Below are positions 20,401 through 26,855 of a stretch of DNA of 37,750 nucleotides, piece by piece. This stretch comes from a virus. Location of the stretch: positions 1-37,750 of the IMG/VR virus record IMGVR_UViG_3300009495_001941. One strand, 5' to 3'. The stretch's first letter is position 1. Each line of letters opens with the position of its first letter. The position numbers and the translations under genes were made by a program. Below the pieces are notes generated by a model, which was not told the DNA's origin, made no database searches, and saw only the letters and a list, made by a program, of their open reading frames with translations.

Positions 20401-23400
20401 CACCTGGTAGTGCAGCTTCAGTAGAATTTGCTGAAGATCGTGTAGATGATGTTATTGATTGGATTAATAATGCTGAAGCAAACGATACAATTGATATTTC
20501 AACAGATTGGGCTGATAAAGATTACCAACATGCTTATAGTTCCATAGTTTCTAAAAGAAGTGAAATTGTTGAAGATGTTGTATTTTGGGTAGAAAAGTTT
20601 AATCAAGACCTTGCATACAATCAAACAACATGCCGCAGAGATGCAGGCTTAATGACTGATGCAATTGCACGTGATATGTTAACAGGTTCAAACTTTGCTT
20701 CAATCAAAGCAGGAATGAGTTATCATAGAGGTTTAGAGTCAACTAATGAAGTTCTTAATAATGAATTAAAAGCAACAATTGGTTCAATTAACTTCTTAAA
20801 ACATAAACTTAGACATTCTGTTGTAAAAACAGCATCAGCACATGCAGAACTAATTATTGAAGATATTACATCAACAATAAATGGTGGTGCAAGACCTTCA
20901 TACAAATGGAGAACTAATGGATATACTGATGCTAATGATATAGCAGGTGCATCTATTGTTTGGGAAAATAAAGAGTTTATACAAACTGAAGCAAATGAAT
21001 ACATTGCACAAGAGTATCCAGGATCAGGATATGATAAAGAAGACTTTACAACAAGAGTAGGATATCTTGTTGATGCACTACGTTATGATTTAACATACGG
21101 AGGAAGTTCAGCTACACAAGATTTTGCAGATGCTTACTTCTTAGATGGTGTAACAACATTTGATAGCGGTGATCAAGAAGCTATATTAAATGCATACGAG
21201 CATACAATATTCTTAGCAGGCGATCTAGCACAAAATACATTAGGTAGTCCGGGTGCTTTACAAACTGTTATAGAGCCAAAATATAGAGATACTGATATAC
21301 AAACTATCGGTAATGCTGGAACAGCAACAAGAATAGATGAGCTAATAAGAAATATTATTACAATAATTGAAGTAGGCGGAGTTTCTTCAAATGCTTCAAC
21401 ATTTACAGTTACTGATATCACTTCGAATGTAATTACAACTGATGTTGCACACGGACTTAAAGTAGGCGACACTGTAACTCCAAATGGTACATTTAATAAC
21501 TTTCAAGACATTACTTACTTTGTAAAATCAGTTCCGGCGACAACAACCCTTACAGTATCAAGTTTCTTTAACGGAACAACACTAGTATTAACAGACGATG
21601 CAGCACCAGTAGGAATGCTTCAAGTTGTAAAAATTAATCCTAGTATCAGTGCGCTAAACTCAACTTTGTTACAGCAAGCATCAAACTTGTCGGGTTCGGT
21701 AGGAAATATAAAAACAAGCATAGCAGAATATCTTGCAAAAAATTATCCAACACTAAATTATGACGAAACTGAAACTAACTTAGCAATTGAACTTATTGTT
21801 GATGCTGTACTTTGGGATTTATTACTTGATAGTAACTATCGTACTATTCATGCAACACTGGCGTACTTCGGCGGAGACCAAAGCTTCTTACTAAAAGATG
21901 CACGAAAAACTGCTACAATACAATCATACAGAGAATTGAAAAATGTTATTGCTAGTTTCTTAGTAAATACTCAAATTGGTTCAGGTAGTTATATTGTTCG
22001 TCCTAAGTCGCGCACAAACTTATTAATGGATATTGTTATTAATATGTTAGATAAAGGCGCAGGCGATACGCCAGAGATTAATGGTACAATTTATTATAAT
22101 AATGATGTACAAAAAATTAATGGTGTTGATATCCTTAAAGCAAATAAAGAGTTCCTTGCTAACGAAGCAACAGCTTGGATCACACAACAATTTGGTGATA
22201 CAGTAACAGCTATTAGTAGTGATACAATTACTACAGCTAATGCTCATAATCTTATAATTAACGACCAAGTTAAGTTTGGAGCAGCTGTCGGTGATTTAGT
22301 TGCAGGTACAGTGTATTATGTTGTTGAAGTAGTTGATGACACTAATATTAAAATATCAGCAACAAAGGGCGGAACAATTATAACAATAGGAGGAACACTA
22401 TCAGGAACTCCAACTATTACTTATAACTTTGAAACTACATATGCTAGTAAAGATATAGAGCGTTATATTGATGCTATTGTTTACGACTTACAATATCCAG
22501 GCAACTTTAAATCATGGAGAGCTACAGAAATTTACTTAAATGCAATAAACGGTTCAGAACGTTCAGACATGTACCGTGTACGTAATTCAACAGGTGTACG
22601 TAACCAAACATTAAACGGTCTACGAGGCAACTTAACAGAGCAAAACGATTTCGGTACAAGACGTCCAACAGCAGGAGCATATGTTGCACTTGACCCAGGA
22701 TTTGGTCCAAATGACACAGAAGCATGGGTTACTAACAAATCACCATACATACAAAACGTAACTACGTTTGGTGTTGGATGTGTTGGTAATAAAATCGACG
22801 GCGGACTACACGCAGGCGGTAACCGTTCAATGGTATCAAATGACTTTACACAAGTACTATCAGATGGTATTGGTGTATGGTGTAGCGGTAACAACTCATT
22901 AACAGAACTTGTGTCTGTGTTCGCATACTATAACTATTCAGGTTATATTGCAGACTTTGGCGCAAGAATACGTGCTACAAACGGTAACAGTTCATATGGT
23001 ACTTACGGAGTTATTGCTGAAGGTACTGATGTTGGCGAGATTCCATTGTTTACTAAGGTTGACAATCTTTCAAATGATGCGTTTGCAGGTGATGTTCTTA
23101 CAGACGGCGAAACAGTATTAAGAATTGAATATGATAATGCAGGTGTAAATTATACTAATGCAGCATATGCAATCAGTGGAGACGGATTTAATGCAACAGT
23201 AGTTGCTGATGAATTTAGAGACGGTGCTATATTTGAAACACGTTTGATTGACCTTGATAACGGTAACGGTACAGGCGGCGAAGATTATGTCACAGCTAAA
23301 AACGTTGCACAGGGTGGATCAGAAATAACAGCACAATTAGCTGCAACTGACACAGCACTAGCAAATGCATATAACGGAATGCATATTCAAATTACAGCTG

Positions 23401-26400
23401 GTACAGGTGTAGGACAATATGCTAAAGTACTATCATTTAGTAATGGTACTAAAGTTGCAAGAGTGTATAAAGATAGTTTTGAAAACCTAACTGTAACAGC
23501 TGCAAGTGCAACTGGTAATGTACTAACTGTAGCTGATACATATTCATTATATAATGACATGCCAATTTACCTAAGCGGTGCAATTGGCGGATTATCAGCA
23601 AATACAGCATATTATGTAACTGTAGTAAATAGTACTACATTTACTGTAAGTACAAGCGAAGGTGGTGCAACAGCAACATTAACAAATGAAACTACTAATG
23701 TAACATTATATGCTGCAGGATGGGATCATGTTGTTGCAGGAACACCAATTGCAGAAGCACTGGACTTAACAACAGGCTATACAGTTGAGCCAAGTATTAC
23801 ATATAGTAAACCAGGAACAACTATTACAAGCAAAGCAGAGTCATTTGGTTATGCTGTTCAGGCAGCAGATAGTATAAGTGGTAGATTTATTGGACTACAA
23901 AACGGAGGAGTAGGAACAGTATACTCAACAGACGGTAGTACATGGACTACTGGTGGTGCAATTGCAAATGCTAACTGGATTGACACAGCATTTGGTGGCG
24001 GAACAGGCGCAACAGCTAGAGCAATAGTTGGAGGCCTTGGCGGAACAAAAGGTACACTCACAGCAGAGCTAGGAGAACTAAACAGTATCGGCTTGCCAGG
24101 ACCAACACAGGTTAATAAAATTAATATTACTAATGGCGGACAAGGTTATACTTCACCACCAACAATTTCAATTACAGGCGGCGGCGGAAACGGCGCAACA
24201 GCAGTATGTACTGTATTAGACGGTGTAATAACAGAAATTATTGTAACTAGTACCGGAGCAGGTTATACTAGTGCTCCTACTGTTACAGTTGAAACTGATA
24301 AAGTAACTCAATTAATTGTTGATTCTTTTGGTTCTGGATATTTAACAACACCAACAGTAACTATAACTGGCGGCGGTGCAAGTACACAAGCATCAGCAAT
24401 AGCAACTATGAATAATAACGGTGTTGCTTCATTATCGTTTGCACTAGATGGCGACGATGATCCGATTACTGGCGCTGGTTATACAAGTAATCCAACAGTA
24501 ACTATTACAGATGCTAATGCTAAACTTGTAGCAATTGCCAATGGATCAACAGACAATGCTACGTTAGCAGCAACAGCGGCAGTAACGGATAATTGGTCTG
24601 CAGGTACAGCATTACCAAACAGTAACTTTACAAGCGTAACTTACGGAAACGGTACTTATGTTGCTGTAGGCGGCGCAGGCGGATCAGGAAGTGCTGCAAC
24701 ATCAACAGATGGTGCATCATGGGTATCACGTACAACTCCAACACTTGGTGCAGGAACACTAACAAGCGTTGCATACGGAGCAGGAGTTTATGTTGCAATT
24801 AACGGCGGCGGCAACGAATCAATTACATCAGCCAATGGTATTGTTTGGGCAGCAGGCGGCAACTTGCCAGCAACAACAGTATGGTCAAGTGTAGCTTACG
24901 GTAACGGACGTTTTGTTGCAGTAGCTAACGCAAGTGACGAAGTAGCAATTAGTAACGATAAAGGTGTTACTTGGGTTGCGGCACCAGCTGGATTACCAAG
25001 TAGTTCAAATTGGTCAACAGTAAAATACTCACAGGGATTATTTGTTGCAGTAGCAGAAGGCGCAAATCATATAGCTATAAGTCAAGACGGATTAACATGG
25101 GAAAAACAAACTATTGATAGTCAGCCTTGGCATGCAATAGCATTTGCAAGTATTGATAAAACACCAACTTGGATAGCATTAACAGATGATGCTACACCAC
25201 ACAGTGCGTTAATTAATACTGGTGCTAAAACAATAGGTAGATTAACTGAAGCAGATGGTGCAATTAATCAAATAAGAATAATTGAACCAGGTTCAAACTA
25301 TCCAAAAGGTAGTGTAACAAGTACTACAGCAGATAATACAATTACAGTTGATTCAACAGTTAATATGATAGTCGGACAACAAATTAAATTTACTGGAGTT
25401 AGTACTTCTGGATTAGAAAATAATTCTTTATATTACATTAACACAATACCAAATGGTACAACACTAACAGTAAGTTTAATTGCTAATAGTGGAACACCAG
25501 TAGTTATTGAAACAGCAACATTTACAGATGCTACATTTAAGACAGGACCAATAGTAACAATTACAGATCCTAACTCAACAGTAGATGCACCAGTAGATGC
25601 AAGACAAGGCAATGGAGTATTGGCTAACCCAAGCTTCACTAACAGAGGAAGTGGTTATCAAACAGCTACTACTGAACTTAGTGGTGACGGCGCAGCTGAC
25701 TTATTCCAAGCAAGTACATTTATTGCTGTTAAAGGATTGTTTGATTTACCAGAACCAGGATCAAACGTTGAATTTAGTGATCGAATTGGAACATTCTATA
25801 AGCTAGTTGCTATTAGTAATGTACTAGGAGACAAAGGCGATTACAAAGCAACATTCCAATTAAGTCCTGGATTAACAACATTAGTTGCTCCGTTAGATGG
25901 CACAAAAATTACTATTACTAATAAGTATTCACAAGTGCGACTAACAGGACACGACTTCTTGTATATTGGTACTGGTAACCAGGCTGATACTAACTATCCA
26001 TTTGTGGATATTACAACAGCATTACAAGAAAGACAACAATTAGCAAGTAACGGCGGTAGAGTGTTCTTTACAAGTACTGACCAAGATGGTAACTTTAACG
26101 TTGGCGGATTGTTTGGAGTACAGCAAAGTACTGGTACAGCGACATTGGATGCTGATGCATTTAACTTAGCTGGACTACAATCATTGCAACTTAACGGTAT
26201 TGGACTTGGAATTGGTTCAGCTATTATTACACAGTTTAGTACAGATCCATTCTTTACAGCTAACAGTGATAGTGTTGTTCCAACACAACGTGCAATTAAG
26301 AGTTACATTACAGCACAAATTGGTGGTGGTCAAAGTAGCTTGAACGTTAACACATTAACAGCTGGTACTGTGTTTATTGCTAATGATGAAATTACAACAA

Positions 26401-26495
26401 CCAGTGGCGGACAGCTAAATATTACAGCAAAGATGAACTTTACAGGCGGAATTGATGGTGCACCAGTAGCATTAGGATTCTTCTTAGCAAGATAA
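14469..26495 (+). CDS. Giant modular virion protein / adhesin, paralogue B (4008 aa)
   Basis: Longer paralogue of the preceding giant. Approximate residue order: (11-471) seven CBM5/12-like repeats, the seventh split by a GTGYT-type insert; (476-515) a 'GDLVYYGDNGPTRLPIG' linker; (520-555) the opening of a pectate-lyase-like beta-helix; (568-2690) about twelve helical modules built on 'YDxxKCxRDxGxIxDALRYD', with one beta-helix strand block near 810-848; (2701-2875) the beta-helix resumes ('NSTGVRNQTLNGLRGNL'); (3011-3081 and 3614-3690) small beta modules; (3121-3588) a propeller interrupted by a GxGYT array; (about 3740-4008) a C-terminal block with 'STDQDGNFNVGGLF' and 'VPTQRAIKSYI'. The start is supported by GGAG eight nt upstream. 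No secretion signal is seen. At 12,027 bp it is nearly a third of the window. A fibre or adhesin role is inferred from family and context. Confidence 0.93.
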   Translation: MAEFKLGRIRFVWQGDWTTGTVYVADDVVSFGGKSYICIKNHTASSEFNTDFASEIPKWNIVSDGTSWKAEWSPEVEYAPGDVVKYGANVYIAETGHTSATFAAPDFLGLEADLEKWTPFATSFDWKSSWTISTRYKINDLVRYGGYVYVCNTAHVSSATSTLGLENDQSKWTLFSDGLVYTGTWVTNTRYRVNDLVKYGGNIWIATAAHTSNDFELDESNWESFIEGFQFEDSWNTNSNYQTGDTVTYGGYVYVARTNNTGSKPTENDADWDVFTTGFKFQGDWSALTDYKVGDVVRLGGNTFVALSDNVGSADIATDADWSQLNSGINWTISTETFLQVSSTNSEGVSGSGARFDVVKSNTIYTVTVSTGFTGTGYTDNDVVTISGADVGGTTPANDISVTVTGQTGGAIDTITTTGVSSTWKATTIYNKGDVVFYGASSFIAVQKHTAETSNRPDNDLAAAYWNLLTLGSEALSLSAEGDLVYYGDNGPTRLPIGIDGQILRVNDGAPSWANYGLIDNVVYVGPLGANEPAPASGLTVDKPWKSVRYAMEQVRDGYLNPQAKFILKNNKEFLMKELTNWISVNYRVIVTATTTGTQRLTTADTSKLDVGMPISFDGTLGGVTAGTIYFVESITSSTTFRISTVQNSGIPLVLTTTSGSMEGNLAYDKVKCERDTGLIIDALIYDISRGGTLKTVTAAKSYYTTAGNAYITGDSGYGSLFGSQAKQTVSAYTQLKSIVNDVLSNEQPVNFQRINHVDFEDRASQIIDLSLTAESDAITKAAAMLDIIIVGIDAGSATAIPTPTNPNTTMFVKTGTYNEILPIIVPEYTAIVGDELRTSVIQPAPFNPILGTDKNKTTSALNRIKDIIPELMNNTEVKKTTGNTEKQQFINGYGGTTTATDRTNNSTKVITDILTEGLGVVPNLPAIGDTPTGGSNNAFTAGYADAVAQIEANRDFIVAEQTAWIQAQVDGVIAPFAADFTFDTANCERDTRFILDALRYDLTYGGNLETTVAARSYFVNGSPVYGTGKKDETLATYARLKSVIGDVITEVSVTTSAGNTVAQDTSGTAGSAAAETFADTRIQEIYDTIDTDGTLPTPILPDTTWVASTLLKANTDITTATPTIKESVIDYVNSNFGSFKYDSAKCRRDSKLLQTGAAYDIATGSNYNAVRDGSAYRRSLGKEVLDNQLTETVGAITQQRDLVAALLSDSTAITRNTAYWNEVIDIIQNGTANADAIVFTDPGGVGAKTTARQELQTNRADIITDTTTWIGTTYPDFAYDAAVCERDTGLIVDALSYDIQYGGNSATYEATQAYFKGWAVNLPVAQRQVEVAAMRQLKTIINSYLTNTAEETQAAGLLDILIDALDAGSLSAIPAKTFPDYSWATAAIESDADDVVADTTVVPAVLQYITNTYSEFVYDHAKCSRDVGFILDGLRFDILFNSTFRSTKSGMSYRRAISSAELVIDNQLVATVATVNHVRDKVKEITTGTNAVKSNAELIRDIMITEVAPTTFTITDPTSYDTGFFNARRLIVANKQFLIDEIEAYMDDNYDALWQSLSVADKAKCLRDIGYIIDALRYDLTYRGNLETIVAARSYYVDGVFQEPSAQKVAALAVQGRLADIIDNIAIGNTAGWTKSTSNTSTQDVTGTAGSAGAAAFAQDRINEIYNTIDTGDSPAEITPSVAWTDSAFQDLKGVIDSRKAIIQGATIDFINYTFPDLTYDQEKCSRDVGYMIDAIAFDTIFGSDFRSAKAGMSYLRGVTSAGVVLANQLEPTIKTINFIEYELTQITTGVLSEVGDHETSDVVAKRADDIKNILNNGTSAMPGITLPKPINVVNDPAFVTSTNTVGTYDGYTDAAEQVITNTAFIQFEIRKWLEDSTNTYDTFWATLSVTEQDSFIQDVGYIVDAVRYDLTYGGNTQSLIAGSTYYSNFALTVSQTELPVRLAAYARLKVVIAEVIAETAVTKSPGNNLTQDTTGTPGSAASVEFAEDRVDDVIDWINNAEANDTIDISTDWADKDYQHAYSSIVSKRSEIVEDVVFWVEKFNQDLAYNQTTCRRDAGLMTDAIARDMLTGSNFASIKAGMSYHRGLESTNEVLNNELKATIGSINFLKHKLRHSVVKTASAHAELIIEDITSTINGGARPSYKWRTNGYTDANDIAGASIVWENKEFIQTEANEYIAQEYPGSGYDKEDFTTRVGYLVDALRYDLTYGGSSATQDFADAYFLDGVTTFDSGDQEAILNAYEHTIFLAGDLAQNTLGSPGALQTVIEPKYRDTDIQTIGNAGTATRIDELIRNIITIIEVGGVSSNASTFTVTDITSNVITTDVAHGLKVGDTVTPNGTFNNFQDITYFVKSVPATTTLTVSSFFNGTTLVLTDDAAPVGMLQVVKINPSISALNSTLLQQASNLSGSVGNIKTSIAEYLAKNYPTLNYDETETNLAIELIVDAVLWDLLLDSNYRTIHATLAYFGGDQSFLLKDARKTATIQSYRELKNVIASFLVNTQIGSGSYIVRPKSRTNLLMDIVINMLDKGAGDTPEINGTIYYNNDVQKINGVDILKANKEFLANEATAWITQQFGDTVTAISSDTITTANAHNLIINDQVKFGAAVGDLVAGTVYYVVEVVDDTNIKISATKGGTIITIGGTLSGTPTITYNFETTYASKDIERYIDAIVYDLQYPGNFKSWRATEIYLNAINGSERSDMYRVRNSTGVRNQTLNGLRGNLTEQNDFGTRRPTAGAYVALDPGFGPNDTEAWVTNKSPYIQNVTTFGVGCVGNKIDGGLHAGGNRSMVSNDFTQVLSDGIGVWCSGNNSLTELVSVFAYYNYSGYIADFGARIRATNGNSSYGTYGVIAEGTDVGEIPLFTKVDNLSNDAFAGDVLTDGETVLRIEYDNAGVNYTNAAYAISGDGFNATVVADEFRDGAIFETRLIDLDNGNGTGGEDYVTAKNVAQGGSEITAQLAATDTALANAYNGMHIQITAGTGVGQYAKVLSFSNGTKVARVYKDSFENLTVTAASATGNVLTVADTYSLYNDMPIYLSGAIGGLSANTAYYVTVVNSTTFTVSTSEGGATATLTNETTNVTLYAAGWDHVVAGTPIAEALDLTTGYTVEPSITYSKPGTTITSKAESFGYAVQAADSISGRFIGLQNGGVGTVYSTDGSTWTTGGAIANANWIDTAFGGGTGATARAIVGGLGGTKGTLTAELGELNSIGLPGPTQVNKINITNGGQGYTSPPTISITGGGGNGATAVCTVLDGVITEIIVTSTGAGYTSAPTVTVETDKVTQLIVDSFGSGYLTTPTVTITGGGASTQASAIATMNNNGVASLSFALDGDDDPITGAGYTSNPTVTITDANAKLVAIANGSTDNATLAATAAVTDNWSAGTALPNSNFTSVTYGNGTYVAVGGAGGSGSAATSTDGASWVSRTTPTLGAGTLTSVAYGAGVYVAINGGGNESITSANGIVWAAGGNLPATTVWSSVAYGNGRFVAVANASDEVAISNDKGVTWVAAPAGLPSSSNWSTVKYSQGLFVAVAEGANHIAISQDGLTWEKQTIDSQPWHAIAFASIDKTPTWIALTDDATPHSALINTGAKTIGRLTEADGAINQIRIIEPGSNYPKGSVTSTTADNTITVDSTVNMIVGQQIKFTGVSTSGLENNSLYYINTIPNGTTLTVSLIANSGTPVVIETATFTDATFKTGPIVTITDPNSTVDAPVDARQGNGVLANPSFTNRGSGYQTATTELSGDGAADLFQASTFIAVKGLFDLPEPGSNVEFSDRIGTFYKLVAISNVLGDKGDYKATFQLSPGLTTLVAPLDGTKITITNKYSQVRLTGHDFLYIGTGNQADTNYPFVDITTALQERQQLASNGGRVFFTSTDQDGNFNVGGLFGVQQSTGTATLDADAFNLAGLQSLQLNGIGLGIGSAIITQFSTDPFFTANSDSVVPTQRAIKSYITAQIGGGQSSLNVNTLTAGTVFIANDEITTTSGGQLNITAKMNFTGGIDGAPVALGFFLAR
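14499..15885 (+). repeat. Seven CBM5/12-like coding repeats of paralogue B
   Basis: Units start near 14499, 14664, 14839, 15004, 15151, 15304 and 15452. They share 'GDVVxYGGxxYVC...HTS......W'. Unit 7 is split at about 15475-15735 by sequence containing 'GFTGTGYTDNDVVTISG', and closes with 'WKATTIYNKGDVVFYG'. The copy number equals that of paralogue A. Confidence 0.75.
16170..22540 (+). repeat. Array of about twelve helical modules (spacing about 414-726 bp)
   Basis: The 'C-x-R-D-x-G-x-x-x-D-A-x-x-Y-D' core lies near 16488, 17430, 17907, 18321, 18738, 19166, 19643, 20162, 20632, 21049, 21775 and 22451. Each is preceded by an 'aNkeFixxExxxWI' helix. Type A ('YGGNxxTxxAxxSYF') alternates with type B ('GSxFRSxKAGMSYxRG'), giving A-B pairs of about 845-1000 bp between 17430 and 21049. 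Later copies lose the Cys. One degenerate copy sits at the matching place in paralogue A (about 8030-8570). Confidence 0.8.
23830..25230 (+). other. Propeller of paralogue B, interrupted by GxGYT array
   Basis: Blades include 'VYSTDGSTWTTGG', 'FTSVTYGNGTYVAVGG', 'WSSVAYGNGRFVAVAN' and 'WSTVKYSQGLFVAVAE'. Between the first and second blade, about 24100-24540 encodes four GxGYTxxPTVTIT-type repeats (GQGYTSPPT, GAGYTSAPT, GSGYLTTPT, GAGYTSNPT), which are absent at this place in paralogue A. Confidence 0.6.
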
Positions 26496-26510
26496 CAACG
26501 GAGAAAAGAA

Positions 26511-26831
26511 ATGGCAACAGGAAGACTAGGAAACGTAGATATTCCAGCAACAACGAATACAACAGCATATACATGTCCGGTAGGATCGTATGCTATTGCA
26601 AATATATCACTAACTAACAGGAACCCAACATCAATTAATTTGCGTGTGGCAATGGCAACAACAGCTACACCAGCAGATTCTGAATGGATCGAGTACGATA
26701 CAGTGCTTATTCCAAATGGCGTGTTTGAAAGAACTGGCTTAGTGTTACAAGGTGGACTAAATATAGTAGTATACACAAACTTAGCAAATGTTGGTTGTAC
26801 AGTCTACGGTATAGAAACATCGACAACATAA
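26511..26831 (+). CDS. Small structural protein (106 aa), related to the 109-aa protein
   Basis: The chain is beta-strand-rich with no catalytic motif. The layout 'YAIANISLTNRNP', then 'EYDTVLIPNGVFERTGLVLQ', then 'VYTNLANVGCTVYGIE' parallels the 109-aa protein at 4590-4919, suggesting a common fold. It starts 15 nt after the second giant gene, with GGAG at 26500-26503, and precedes an S74-terminated fibre gene. A small virion or fibre-connector protein is the most likely role, inferred from context. Confidence 0.85.
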   Translation: MATGRLGNVDIPATTNTTAYTCPVGSYAIANISLTNRNPTSINLRVAMATTATPADSEWIEYDTVLIPNGVFERTGLVLQGGLNIVVYTNLANVGCTVYGIETSTT

Positions 26832-26855
26832 AGAGATTAAAGGGAAAAATTAGAT

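Noticed and set aside
16170-22540. Could the repeated stretch be a CRISPR or other non-coding repeat array?
   Set aside because: Spacing is several hundred bp, the repeats keep one long reading frame, and similarity is stronger in protein than in DNA. They are protein modules.
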